DNA from: JBCCQH01 sp039024435
GTDB lineage: Bacteria; Bacteroidota; Bacteroidia; J057; JADKCL01
DNA length: 52,021 nt
Reading direction: 5' to 3'
Assembly: GCA_039024435.1 (NCBI GenBank)
Contig: JBCCQH010000048.1
Coordinates: 1-52,021, forward strand
Of this stretch, positions 1 through 8,900 are shown one piece after another. Numbering within the stretch: the stretch's first letter is position 1; each line of letters starts with the position of its first letter. Below the pieces are notes generated by a model that was not told the DNA's origin, made no database searches, and was given only the letters and a program-made list of their open reading frames with translations. Both the position numbers and the translations under genes were made by a program.

Positions 1-120
<120 letters not shown>

Positions 121-345
121 GGCCTGGGGCGCGTCGCGGCCGCCACCCCCCTGGACCGGGTTGCGCTGGCGGACATTGAGGCGGTAGCGGTCCCCGACCA
201 ATTTCAGGGCGGCGGTGAGGGGATAGTCCCGGCTGAGGAGCCAGGAGAGGTCAGCGGTGGCCGCGCGCAACGCGGGCAGGTGCTTAGGGCCAAAAAGGGC
301 GGGGTCTTCGGGGTGTTGGCCGCGGTTTTTTTGTTTGCTGGGCAT
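121..345 (-). CDS. DUF434 domain protein, N-terminal part only
   Basis: Reading from an ATG at 345 on the minus strand, the first ~75 residues run MPSKQKNRGQHPEDPALFG, then an LSWLLSRDYPLTAALKLVG stretch followed by a GDRYRL motif. From memory this matches the N-terminal DUF434 domain of a small cytoplasmic bacterial and archaeal family of unknown function. The reading decays into Gly/Pro-rich sequence after the RQRN residues, where the poly-G run begins, so the C-terminal part is lost to the contig end and not shown to be lost in the organism. The family assignment rests on short motif similarity only, and no function can be given. Confidence 0.6.
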
Positions 346-729
346 GGGGAAAGATAGCACATTGCGACAGAAAACCTTTTGTTTGGGTGTTCCTTGGCGA
401 AAAGTTTTGCGTACGTGATCCATTCTTCTTCGGCGGTGGTTTTGAGATTGGGGATATCGATTCCCCATCGCCGCATTAAATCGATGGCGCCATTGTTGCT
501 GAGGTCGTTGCCCTCGCCGCCAACTTCATACACCGAAGCTTTCCAGTCGGGGGGCGGTGTAAATTTCGCCGTTCATTGCTACTCCAGTGTCCGCGACGAT
601 GCCTTTGGTTTTCGGGACAAACATCGAGGCCAGTAGTTCGACGCCTTGGGCAATCAGGCTTGTACCTGTGGTAGGGGCAAGTCCTATATCCCCAAAATTT
701 ACCCATTCAGAATGTACCCTTAGCGCACG
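346..729 (-). pseudogene. frame-broken ORF of unknown function
   Basis: On the minus strand a reading frame open from 729 encodes protein-like sequence (GDIGLAPTTGTSLIAQG, then VPKTKGIVADTGVAMNGE). It meets a stop just after a run of six G at 549-554. Dropping one base from that run joins it to a second frame (DWKASVYEVGGEGNDL, then MRRWGIDIPNLKTTAEEEW). The two frames together read as one protein of at least 110 residues that runs towards the DUF434 gene. I do not recognise the family. Because the break is in a homopolymer and close to the poly-G contig end, a sequencing error is as likely as a real pseudogene. No start codon is evident upstream. Confidence 0.4.
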
Positions 730-857
730 CTACCCCCTGAGCGCGCGAGAATTTTCCAAGCCCCACTTTATTGTTGCCCACAATGCCCCCTCCCGTCGCG
801 CATTCCTTGCCGAAAAGTAGTAGCTTTACTGTCTCAAAGTATTGATCGACCTAACGA

Positions 858-2474
858 ATGATCTCAGAATGTGAAGGAACCGCCCAAATTCCCGGGAGTC
901 AGCCGGGAATTGCCCTCGGGAAGTGGCTGTTGCTCGGCTTGCTGTTGTTGCCAATCGTGCTGTTTGCCGAAACCCCGCGCCAGGATTCCTTGCGGGCAGC
1001 CATCGCTGCACCTCGGGCGGATACCCTGGAGTTGGACGCCTTGGTGCAATTGGCCCGTTCCTATTTTGCCACCAATCTGGATTCCGCGTTCTGTATTGGA
1101 CAGCGGGCCCGCGTGGCTGCGGCAAGGCAAGAAAACCCCGAGTATTTTGCCGAGGGTGAAAACGTGATGGGCATCGCCCGGCTTTTCCAAGGGCGCAACC
1201 GCGAAGCATTGGGGCATTTTGAAAAGGTATTGCAGATCCGCGAAGGGTTGAGGGAAAAGAAAATGATTGCGGCAGCCGCCAACAACATTGCCCTGGCGCA
1301 TCAGGAATTGGGAAATTCTTCCGAGGCCATCGATTACCACTTGCGTTCCCTGCGCATCAAAGAAGAACTCGGCGATACCGCCCGGATTCGGATCAGCTAC
1401 AACAACATCGGTCTGATTTATGAGCAGTTGAAAGACTACGCCACGGCGCGGTTCTACTACGGAAGTGCCCTGAAGATGATTCCGCGGGAGTCGGATACCA
1501 TCGGCTACCTGACCTGTATCTACAATTTGGGGGTGACCCATCTGGAAGAGGGAAACAACGACTCGGCGCTCTTTTTTCTGCGCCAAAGCTTGCCCCTGGC
1601 GGAAAAAGTGGGCGACAAGCGGATGCTGGGCCTGCACTACATGCTCTACGGCGTCGTCGACCAGCGCAACGGGCAGTACCGGTCCGCTGGTAAGCGGATT
1701 CAGCGGGGACTGGATCTTTTTCGGGAAATCGGTAAGGAAGACCAAATGGCCGCCGCCCTGGCCCACCTGGGCGATAATTGTTTGGCGTTGCAAAGGCCGG
1801 GACGGGCCCGGGAACTTTGCCAGGAAGGATTGGTCTACGCCCGTCGCTCGGAGAGCTTAGAGAAGGAAGCCAATTGCCTGGAATGCTTGCACCGGAGCTA
1901 CGCCGGACTTGGTCAGTCCGGAAAAGCCTACGCTGCCGCGCGGGAATTCATGCAGTTGCGGGACAGCATTGGTTCGGAAAACACCCTCAAACAGATCATG
2001 CGCAAAGATTTGGAATACAGCTTCCAGAAGCAGGCCCTCGCCGACAGCATGCAGTCGGCCCGGTCCAGCACCCTCCTGCGGATGAAATACGAAAACGAGC
2101 TGCAGCGCCAGGAGGCGGTGACGCTGTACCTCATTGTGATCGGAGCCTTGCTGCTCGGGTTGGCGATCCTGTTCTACGTGAACAACCGGAACCGCCAGCG
2201 ACTCAACTTGATTTTGGAGGAGCGGGTGCGGACCCGGACCCAAGAATTGGAAAAACAAAATGAGCGCCTCGCTGAATACGCTTACATGAATGCCCACCTG
2301 CTGCGCCAGCCCTTGACCCAAATCCTGGGCTTGATTTCGCTTATTTACCTCGCCAAGAGCCCGCAGGAACGAGAAGAATATCTGAAACTTCTTCGCCACT
2401 CCGCGGAGCGCCTCGATCAGGTGGTTCACGAAATCCGGGACGTGGTCGAAGAGGAATCGGTCGGAACGATTTGA
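858..2474 (+). CDS. membrane TPR protein with a lone histidine-kinase dimerisation (DHp-like) domain
   Basis: 538 residues. A signal-like hydrophobic segment lies at about 22-37. Residues ~45-385 form tetratricopeptide-like helical pairs (for example NNIALAHQELGNSSEAIDY and NNIGLIYEQLKDYATARFY), predicted periplasmic. A coiled coil and a transmembrane helix (420-441) lead to a second coiled coil and a C-terminal HisKA-like helix pair with the pattern NAHLLRQPLTQILGL, putative phospho-acceptor His480. The protein stops there: the N, G1 and G2 boxes of the HATPase domain are absent. TPR sensor kinases are common in Bacteroidota (family knowledge). This one could be a phosphotransfer or dimerisation partner, or a shortened kinase. 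No partner response regulator is adjacent. The stop is followed by a hairpin at 2477-2505. Confidence 0.8.
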   Translation: MISECEGTAQIPGSQPGIALGKWLLLGLLLLPIVLFAETPRQDSLRAAIAAPRADTLELDALVQLARSYFATNLDSAFCIGQRARVAAARQENPEYFAEGENVMGIARLFQGRNREALGHFEKVLQIREGLREKKMIAAAANNIALAHQELGNSSEAIDYHLRSLRIKEELGDTARIRISYNNIGLIYEQLKDYATARFYYGSALKMIPRESDTIGYLTCIYNLGVTHLEEGNNDSALFFLRQSLPLAEKVGDKRMLGLHYMLYGVVDQRNGQYRSAGKRIQRGLDLFREIGKEDQMAAALAHLGDNCLALQRPGRARELCQEGLVYARRSESLEKEANCLECLHRSYAGLGQSGKAYAAAREFMQLRDSIGSENTLKQIMRKDLEYSFQKQALADSMQSARSSTLLRMKYENELQRQEAVTLYLIVIGALLLGLAILFYVNNRNRQRLNLILEERVRTRTQELEKQNERLAEYAYMNAHLLRQPLTQILGLISLIYLAKSPQEREEYLKLLRHSAERLDQVVHEIRDVVEEESVGTI

Positions 2475-2476
2475 AA

Positions 2477-2505
2477 CGAACGGCGCCCAGGTGAGGCGCC
2501 GTTCG
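2477..2505 (+). terminator. hairpin after the TPR/DHp gene
   Basis: A perfect 11-bp inverted repeat (CGAACGGCGCC at 2477-2487, its complement at 2495-2505) with a 7-nt loop starts three bases after the stop codon. No U-tract follows directly, so it is either a weak intrinsic terminator or an mRNA 3'-end stabiliser. It also lies downstream of the convergent aminotransferase gene. Confidence 0.55.
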
Positions 2506-2586
2506 GGATCGTAGTCCAAAATCTTTTCGATCAAAAAAGGAGATATAAATAGTTAACCTGTTTGCGATTGAAGAGGGGGCAAACCA

Positions 2587-3813
2587 CTAAGCGCAGGCCT
2601 TGCTCCGCAGAGCTTCGATGGCGAGTTGGATCCGGGCGACGCCGGTCCGGATCTGTTCCAGATTCGAAGTCGAAAACGAAATCCGGACATTGTTCACGAA
2701 GTGCCGGCCAAAACACGCGCCGTAGACCACCGCCACGCCGTGGGAAAGCAGGTGCTCAAAGATGTAGGTCTTGCGCTCCTCGAAAGGCATCGCACTCGGG
2801 ATCAGGGCACTGAAATCGGGGAAGACGTAAAAGGCCCCCTGGGGCTTTTCGACGGTGATGCGGTCCAGTTTGCCCAGCAATTTGATCAAGAGGGCGCGGC
2901 GTTCATCGTAAATGGCCATCATCTCCGAGAACACCCGGGCTTCTTCTTCGGCGTCGTTGAGGGCGTAGGCGGCGGCATGTTGCACAAAAGTCACCACCCC
3001 CGCCGTCTGGCTGTAGTCGCCGAGACGCCCGAGTTGAATGATCTGGGGATCGCGGCAAACCACGTAACCGACCCGCCAGCCGGTCATTGCGTAGGCTTTG
3101 CTGAAGGTAAAGCAGGTGATGATGAAGTCCTGCTCCAATGACGCCGCGCTGAAGTGGGTGCGCCCGTCAAAGGTGACGCGTTCGTAGGCTTCGTCGGCGA
3201 TGAGATAGACCCCGTGGCGGCCGCACAACTCGGCGATTTTGCGCACTTCGGCTTCGGAAAAAACCTTGCCGGTGGGGTTCTGCGGATTGTTGAAGTAAAA
3301 GAAATCAACCCGGCGCAGGACGGTCTCAAGCTGCGTCCAGTCCACGGAAAAGTCGGATTTGAGTGGGATGAGCGTGAATTCAATGTCGTTGTACGGGACA
3401 AAGTTTTCCAGCACACAGCTCCAGCAGGGCGAAAATCCCGCACCCTTACCGCCTTCGAACAGCTTGAAACTCAACTGCAGGGCTTCCTGCCCGCCGTAAG
3501 TGACAAATACGTTTTCCGGGCGGAGTCCGTGGGCGTCGTTGAGCCGGGCCAGCTTACCGATGATCGCTTCTTTGAGGACCGGTTCCCCGCCCGATTTGGG
3601 GTAGCGGGTGTGGCCTTCGCGGAGCGCGCGGGCCGCGGCTTCGATGATGTATTCGGGCGTATTGAAGCCGATTTCTCCCCGCTGGAAGTAAATGAAATCC
3701 TGGCCGGTACTCGCCCGGTAGCCGGGGGCCTTTTCGCGCACGAGTTCACTGATCTTTACGATGGGCGACAACTTGACCGCGCTGATGTTCTTACTGAATT
3801 GCTTCGGATTCAT
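2587..3813 (-). CDS. PLP-dependent class I/II aminotransferase (aspartate aminotransferase-like)
   Basis: 408 residues, full length for fold-type I aminotransferases. Visible hallmarks are the NNPQNPTG motif (175-182), the cofactor-ring Asp in IADEAY (Asp207), the Schiff-base lysine in FTFSKAYAMTGWRVGY (Lys239) and a C-terminal substrate-carboxylate Arg in NNVRISFS. The family transfers amino groups between amino acids and 2-oxo acids in the cytoplasm; the exact substrate cannot be read from sequence, but the SKAYAMTGWRVGY stretch favours the aspartate aminotransferase class I-gamma group. The ATG at 3813 is well placed. It lies 52 bp downstream of the ABC transporter gene on the same strand and may be the last gene of that operon. 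Confidence 0.92.
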   Translation of the reverse strand: MNPKQFSKNISAVKLSPIVKISELVREKAPGYRASTGQDFIYFQRGEIGFNTPEYIIEAAARALREGHTRYPKSGGEPVLKEAIIGKLARLNDAHGLRPENVFVTYGGQEALQLSFKLFEGGKGAGFSPCWSCVLENFVPYNDIEFTLIPLKSDFSVDWTQLETVLRRVDFFYFNNPQNPTGKVFSEAEVRKIAELCGRHGVYLIADEAYERVTFDGRTHFSAASLEQDFIITCFTFSKAYAMTGWRVGYVVCRDPQIIQLGRLGDYSQTAGVVTFVQHAAAYALNDAEEEARVFSEMMAIYDERRALLIKLLGKLDRITVEKPQGAFYVFPDFSALIPSAMPFEERKTYIFEHLLSHGVAVVYGACFGRHFVNNVRISFSTSNLEQIRTGVARIQLAIEALRSKACA

Positions 3814-3865
3814 GGGATACTGTTTTGTGGTTAAGCGAAGCGTAAACGTAGCGTCATAGAGAAAT

Positions 3866-5614
3866 TTATCCGTGTTTGGGGTAAGGAAAGTCGGTGCCGT
3901 TTTCCGGCGGGGTAGTGTCTATCCTCCGGGAAGCAAAGCTCACCTGAGGTAGCTTCAAGTGCTGATCGGGCGGGAGACCTTCCGGGGGGGCAGCGTGGGA
4001 AAGCACGATGATGTTGCGCCGGGTCCGGAACCGTTCCAATCTGCGGATCACCGCCTGCCGGCAAGCCAGATCCAGGTTGTGTAGCGGCTCATCCAGCAGC
4101 AGTATCGGCTTGCGGGTGAGCAGGGCCCGGGCGATTAGCAGCAATCTGCGTTGCCCGGCGGACAATTTCCGCCCCAATTCCCCGATTTCGTCGTCGAGTT
4201 CCAGCCGGAGATGAGGCGGCAGGGCGGCTTGCAACTTGTCCAGCGCTTTGCCGGCCCGGGGGCGTTTCTGGGGTTTGCGGCTGTAGGAAATCGCTTCGAA
4301 AACCGTTCGACCCAGGAGGGGCCAGGCTTCGGAGGCCACGGCCATCTGCCGGCGCACTGAGTGCGGGCTAAAAGCTTCCAGGGGTTGTCCATCCAGCAAA
4401 ATTTGGCCTTCCAGGGGGGCTTCCAGCCGCAACAGCACCCGTAAAAGACGGGTTTTGCCGGTGCCGTTGGGGCTTTGGATCCAGGTCAATCCTGGCGCCG
4501 GCAGTTCGGCTGACCAGCAGTGGATAAGGGGGCCGCGGTCCGGGCTACCGACGCTCAGACCCGCGATTTGCAGGTGACCGTCCCCCGGAACCAGATCGGG
4601 TTGGGGGACTGGTTCGGCGTCCGGCAGGTTCAGCACCACGAGGAGCTTGCGCATCGAGAGTTTGCCCAGCTCCCAGTGGACCGTCACCCCGGCCAATCGC
4701 CGCAGCACCGGCGCAATCGCGATCATGAGCAAGAAGGCCAGCGAAACCGATTCCGGATCTTCCCGGGCGGCAGTCCCATCCCCGATGCCCACCGAAAGGA
4801 AGACCAAACCCGGAATCAGATACACCAGGCCCGGGATCAGGGTGCGGATCAGCGCCTCGTAGCGGAAGTAATGCTGACTCGCCTGGGTGACCCGGCGGGA
4901 CCGCTTGCGGAAACGCTGGTTTTCCGGAGCCTCCCGGTTAAAAGCCTGGATGACTTCGTGGCGGTGCAGGCGCTCGGTCACGAAGGCGAGCAAGCCCGAT
5001 TTGCGGTCGCGGCGGTGCACCGAAGTGCGGTAGAGTTGCCGGTTCAGCAGAAATATGGGCAAGAGGACCAAACCAAATCCCAAACCGACCGGCAGGGCGA
5101 GCTGGGGGAGGAGCATCGCAAAGGTCAATGCGGCGGGGATCAGGAGCAGCAGGTCGCGGGCCAGGCCCATGATTCCGAGGTTGAAGAGGTTTTGGATCTG
5201 CTTCAGGTCACCGCTGTAGCGGAGGAGGTACTTGCCGGCTGAGCGCCGCGCAAATGCTTCCGGAGTGGTGCGCAACTGCTTGCGGAACAGTTCTTCGCGC
5301 AGCTTTTGGACCAAGAACTCTCCCAGCATCAGCGTGTGGAAGCGTTCCAGGTAGCGCAGGAGTCCCCAGAGCGCAACCAGCCCGATGGTGACCTGCAGGA
5401 AGCGCCCCGGCAGGAGCAGCCAACTGTCGAGCAGATCGCTCAGCAGGTCGGTGCGCAGTGATGCGTAGCCAAATTGGAGGGCGAAGTACCGACCGATGAC
5501 CAAGGGAATGGTCAGGGCGACGATCCGGGCGAGGAATCCCGTCACAAAAGCCAGTCCGATGCGGGGGGCGTTGCGGCGGGCAAATTCCCGAATGATCTGC
5601 TTGCCGGTTCTCAT
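3866..5614 (-). CDS. ABC transporter, fused membrane and ATP-binding domains
   Basis: 582 residues from the ATG at 5614. That start overlaps the upstream gene's stop as ATGA, implying translational coupling; the open frame extends further upstream, but that part is out-of-frame shadow of the neighbour. Residues ~20-325 form a six-helix type-I exporter-like membrane domain. Residues ~345-560 form the nucleotide-binding domain: Walker A SPNGTGKTR (381-389, first Gly replaced by Ser), signature LSAGQ (484-488), Walker B ILLLDEP (Glu509) and switch His540. The usual Q-loop glutamine is not evident, the stretch reading VASEAWPLLGRTVF. Half-size exporters work as dimers; the substrate is unknown. 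Neighbours suggest an envelope role (inference). Confidence 0.88.
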   Translation of the reverse strand: MRTGKQIIREFARRNAPRIGLAFVTGFLARIVALTIPLVIGRYFALQFGYASLRTDLLSDLLDSWLLLPGRFLQVTIGLVALWGLLRYLERFHTLMLGEFLVQKLREELFRKQLRTTPEAFARRSAGKYLLRYSGDLKQIQNLFNLGIMGLARDLLLLIPAALTFAMLLPQLALPVGLGFGLVLLPIFLLNRQLYRTSVHRRDRKSGLLAFVTERLHRHEVIQAFNREAPENQRFRKRSRRVTQASQHYFRYEALIRTLIPGLVYLIPGLVFLSVGIGDGTAAREDPESVSLAFLLMIAIAPVLRRLAGVTVHWELGKLSMRKLLVVLNLPDAEPVPQPDLVPGDGHLQIAGLSVGSPDRGPLIHCWSAELPAPGLTWIQSPNGTGKTRLLRVLLRLEAPLEGQILLDGQPLEAFSPHSVRRQMAVASEAWPLLGRTVFEAISYSRKPQKRPRAGKALDKLQAALPPHLRLELDDEIGELGRKLSAGQRRLLLIARALLTRKPILLLDEPLHNLDLACRQAVIRRLERFRTRRNIIVLSHAAPPEGLPPDQHLKLPQVSFASRRIDTTPPENGTDFPYPKHG

Positions 5615-6654
5615 GCGATTTTGGCCATGGCGTGGCGGAGGCGGCGCACGATTCGGCGGTCGCTGAGGTGTTCCAGTCCGAGGACGGGGAGGGCGACAGT
5701 TTGGCGGACTTCTTCCACCATGAGCGGACTGGCATTGATCAAGCCGCTGATGGCAAAGGGCTGAAGGCCCACCCGGGCGAGGAATTCCAGGCCGCTTTGC
5801 ACGCTGAGGCTGTCGCCGCAACTGAGGAGGACATGGTCCACCACCGAGCGGAAGGCGGGGTTGTGCAGCAGCATGCTGGTTTCACGCTGCAACAGACCGT
5901 CGGCGATTTCCACCACGATGTAATCGGGATCGATGGCTTCAACCTTGCGGCTGAGGCCCGCAAAGATGTCCAGCAGTTCCTGCATCTCGTACATGTAGGT
6001 CGAGGGGAAGCCCAGGTTTGAGAAGTCCACTACTTTGTGGGCCCCGCAATCGTGGACGAAGTGTTTGTCCCGGGAAAATACGGTGCCGGTGAGCTTGATG
6101 AAACCGACTTGGTGGCCGGCGTTGCGCAGTCCACGGCAGAGGTAGGCCGCCGAGGTGGTTTTGCCGCTGTCCATGCTCGATCCCAGGCTGAGGATGATTT
6201 TGTGCTTGCGCATCCGATTGGGATCGAAGCTGACCGGTTCTTCGGTGAGGTACTGGGTATTGACGACGCGGCCCTTTTGCATGGCGTACCCCACGAGTTT
6301 GACCCGGGTTGCGCCCAGTGCTTGCATCTTGAGGTGCATGGAGGTGAGCTTGCCGACTACGCCGCCCTGTCCGAGGATTTCGTATTCTTCCTGGTAGCCG
6401 TCCGGCACATAGCCCTCAAACTGGTTGGAAGCGTAGCGGTTGCCGAAGGTGGCCATGATCAGGTCTCCGGGAAAGATGTAGCGGTTTTTTCCGGTGTCGC
6501 CCTGAATGGCCTTGTGCTTGCCGATTTCGAGGACGCGGAAGATGGCGACATCGCCGGCGCGGGGCACATAGGTGCGGTTATTGAGCCGATTGATGGTGTA
6601 ATCGGTGACGTGCTTGCAGATGATGGCCTTCTTGATCCTGTCTTTCAGTTTCAT
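5611..6654 (-). CDS. DUF1611-like P-loop NTPase
   Basis: 347 residues. The N-terminal ~145 residues form an uncharacterised domain; a P-loop domain then begins with Walker A GSSMDSGKT (158-166), the motif I associate with the DUF1611 family and near the MobB/dethiobiotin-synthetase-like P-loop proteins. A later stretch, DYIVVEIADGLLQRET, fits a Walker-B-like acidic strand. It is probably a cytoplasmic nucleotide-dependent enzyme whose substrate I cannot infer. Its stop codon overlaps the ABC transporter start by 4 bp (ATGA), so the two products are likely made together. It lies 38 bp downstream of the DUF2490 gene on the same strand. Confidence 0.75.
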   Translation of the reverse strand: MKLKDRIKKAIICKHVTDYTINRLNNRTYVPRAGDVAIFRVLEIGKHKAIQGDTGKNRYIFPGDLIMATFGNRYASNQFEGYVPDGYQEEYEILGQGGVVGKLTSMHLKMQALGATRVKLVGYAMQKGRVVNTQYLTEEPVSFDPNRMRKHKIILSLGSSMDSGKTTSAAYLCRGLRNAGHQVGFIKLTGTVFSRDKHFVHDCGAHKVVDFSNLGFPSTYMYEMQELLDIFAGLSRKVEAIDPDYIVVEIADGLLQRETSMLLHNPAFRSVVDHVLLSCGDSLSVQSGLEFLARVGLQPFAISGLINASPLMVEEVRQTVALPVLGLEHLSDRRIVRRLRHAMAKIA

Positions 6655-6692
6655 ATCGATATTTTTTTGAGATCTGGGTCAGAAATTGTGAT

Positions 6693-7463
6693 TCAGTATA
6701 ATTTGAGGGTGTAGGAGAGCCCGACGCCGATCAGGGCGTAGTTGTTAAAGGGGGCCTGGATGCGGCCGTTGGGACGCTGGACATTGAGGCCGCGCTCGGT
6801 CCAGGGGACATTGAATTCCCGTTGCCAGGTGTAAAACAGGGAGCCGTAGAACCGCTTGGCGAGCCGGGCGCGCACGCCCAAGGTCATCCGGTAGCGGTGA
6901 AACCCATTGGAAGGGGCGGTTTCGACGATTTCCCCGTCTTCGTAGTAATCGATGGTGCGGCCGCTTTGGTACCAGAAGATTTGCTGGCGGAGGAAGGGGG
7001 TCAGCCGACCCGGCGCATCGCGGAACTGGTACGAAATCTTGTTTGAGTAGATGAACCGCATCCGGTATTTCCGGATCTGAGGAAAGTGGTACTCGGTGCG
7101 GAGTGAGTGTTTCATCCGCAGGCGACCCCACCGCTGTTTGAAGTCGACCTCGGTGAAGACGCGGTTGAACATCTTCACCCCGTCCTCCTGGGTGAACCAA
7201 CTGGGCATGATGCCAATGTCCAGGTTCCAGCGTTCGCCGATCCGCCGGTTCATCGACAGGGGGACCTGGAGAAATTGAAAGCGGGTCGGGGCGAGGTCAA
7301 TCGCCGAGAGTTGGGTGATGGTAAAAGAGGTGTTGCGGGAAAAGCGCAGCTTCAGGGTACCGAGGCCCCAGGCTTTGAACTCGGGCGACACATCCTGCGC
7401 GAACAGGGAAGTTGTCAGCAAAAGGGCGATGGTGGTCAGCAATAATTGGTGAAGAGATTTCAT
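6693..7463 (-). CDS. DUF2490 family outer-membrane protein
   Basis: 256 residues. A clear signal peptide (~1-22, ending SLFAQ) is followed by alternating hydrophobic and aromatic beta strands with Arg/Tyr-rich turns (RWNLDIGIMPSW, MKHSLRTEYHFPQIRKYRM) and a C-terminal strand ending SYTLKLY, typical of small outer-membrane beta-barrels. The layout and the RTEYHFPQIRKYRMRFIYSN stretch match the DUF2490 family, common in Bacteroidota and of unknown function. It is the first gene of a probable four-gene minus-strand set with the DUF1611-like, ABC and aminotransferase genes (gaps 38 bp, -4 bp and 52 bp). Confidence 0.78.
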   Translation of the reverse strand: MKSLHQLLLTTIALLLTTSLFAQDVSPEFKAWGLGTLKLRFSRNTSFTITQLSAIDLAPTRFQFLQVPLSMNRRIGERWNLDIGIMPSWFTQEDGVKMFNRVFTEVDFKQRWGRLRMKHSLRTEYHFPQIRKYRMRFIYSNKISYQFRDAPGRLTPFLRQQIFWYQSGRTIDYYEDGEIVETAPSNGFHRYRMTLGVRARLAKRFYGSLFYTWQREFNVPWTERGLNVQRPNGRIQAPFNNYALIGVGLSYTLKLY

Positions 7464-7820
7464 GGATGCTCGATTTCACTTAGAACGGGCATCCGAAAAA
7501 TCCCCCTACCCCGGGAAAGGAATTTTATGAATATTTTTTGGTGGGGCAAAAAAATAGCGCGGGAACTCTCTGAGCGGCAGGGGAATGGCTGTCCTGATTA
7601 TTGGTCGAGGTCCGGGAGAAGAGTTTTACGGGCCAATGAAATACGGTGGGGAACTCGGCCGCGCGGTCCGATCCGGGGGCTCGGGGATAGGGTCCAAAAG
7701 TAGAATGGGCGGTCGGACTGGAATCACCAAGGACGGTCTTGGTGGACGGCCCCCGGCGACCAAAGGACATCTACAACTCGATGCTGACAGTGGCTCGGGG
7801 ACACAAGAGTCCCCATCGCC
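7464..7820. other. intergenic region without a supported gene
   Basis: Short open frames here read as Arg/Gly-rich noise and have no plausible start context. Two small inverted repeats lie downstream of the desaturase gene: CACCAAG/CTTGGTG at 7725-7744 and GGGGAC/GTCCCC at 7797-7814. Neither carries a U-tract; either may act in 3'-end formation of the desaturase mRNA. Confidence 0.5.
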
Positions 7821-8900
7821 TCACCCTTCCGTCCCGAGCTGCTTGAGGAAGTTGCGGTGGGCCCGCAACGCATCCAAAAATGTCCGGTAGGTGCGGTAGG
7901 GCACGCCGTATTTCTCCGCAGTGGCCTGCACGATCTTTGAGATCTGCGGGTAGTGGTAGTGGCTGATGTTCGGGAACAAGTGGTGCTCAATTTGGTAATT
8001 GAGTCCCCCCACAAACCAGGAGAAACGGGGACCGTTCAGCGCGTAATTGCAAGTGGTTTCCATCTGATGCACCGCCCAGCTCGACTCGATGCGGTTGGCT
8101 TCATCGGGGATGGGAAAGGCGCATTCGGGCATGGCGTGGGCGGTTTGGAAAATGATCCCCATGATGGTACTCGCCACCAAGTGCATGATCAGTACCGCCA
8201 GCAAGGCTGGTCCCAAGGTAACCCCAAAGAGCAACACGGGAATGATCCAGATGTACAGGTGATAGCTCAGTTTCCAGCCGGCGAGCTGGAGGACTTTTTT
8301 GCCGTAGTCGGGCTGAGGATCCTCGCGCTGATTTTTGCGTAAGCGGACAAAGTCCCCGATGGTGGCCCAACGCAAGGTGATCAATGAGTACAAAAACCAT
8401 GCGTAGACGTGTTGCAGTCGGTGGATGCCGAGGCGCTTTTGCTCGGTGGAAAACCGCAAAATGATCGGCACTGAGATGTCGGTGTCGTGCCCGGGAATAT
8501 TGGTAAAGGTGTGGTGTTCTACGTTGTGCTCTTGCTGCCAGGTAGCTTTGTCCACTCCGATCAGATAAAGCAGTGAGCCCAGCAGCCGGTTCACGCGGCG
8601 ATTCCGGGAAAGTGAACCGTGATTGGCGTCGTGGGTGACATTCATCCCGATGCCGGCCATGCCCAACCCCATCAGCACAAACATGAGGATGTACAGGATA
8701 GGCGAATCGGCGAAAAACACCTGGGCGGCCACAAACGGCAAGACGTACAGCGAGATCATGACGGCAGTTTTCAGCCAGACGATCCGGGGCGCATTTTTGG
8801 AGAGGCCCTTGCCTTTGAAATATTGATTGACTCGTTCGCGGAGTTCCCGGTGAAAATCCATGCCTTCCCGGGAAGTAAATTTAATTGTTCGTTGTTGCAT
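7821..8900 (-). CDS. membrane fatty acid desaturase (acyl-lipid / linoleoyl-CoA desaturase type)
   Basis: 359 residues with the three histidine boxes of the di-iron membrane desaturases: HDANH (90-94), HNVEHH (125-130) and QIEHH (303-307). The glutamine in the third box is typical of front-end or acyl-lipid desaturases. No N-terminal cytochrome b5 domain is present, so an external electron donor is needed. Hydrophobic pairs at about 45-85 and 215-250 give four membrane helices, with the His boxes facing the cytoplasm. It would insert a cis double bond into membrane acyl chains; regiospecificity cannot be told. The ATG at 8900 is the natural start, and the gene stands alone, divergent from the next. 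Confidence 0.9.
   Translation of the reverse strand: MQQRTIKFTSREGMDFHRELRERVNQYFKGKGLSKNAPRIVWLKTAVMISLYVLPFVAAQVFFADSPILYILMFVLMGLGMAGIGMNVTHDANHGSLSRNRRVNRLLGSLLYLIGVDKATWQQEHNVEHHTFTNIPGHDTDISVPIILRFSTEQKRLGIHRLQHVYAWFLYSLITLRWATIGDFVRLRKNQREDPQPDYGKKVLQLAGWKLSYHLYIWIIPVLLFGVTLGPALLAVLIMHLVASTIMGIIFQTAHAMPECAFPIPDEANRIESSWAVHQMETTCNYALNGPRFSWFVGGLNYQIEHHLFPNISHYHYPQISKIVQATAEKYGVPYRTYRTFLDALRAHRNFLKQLGTEG

Noticed and set aside
864..1793. 309-residue minus-strand open frame opposite the TPR protein
   Set aside because: Antisense shadow; the plus-strand protein has clear TPR and DHp features.
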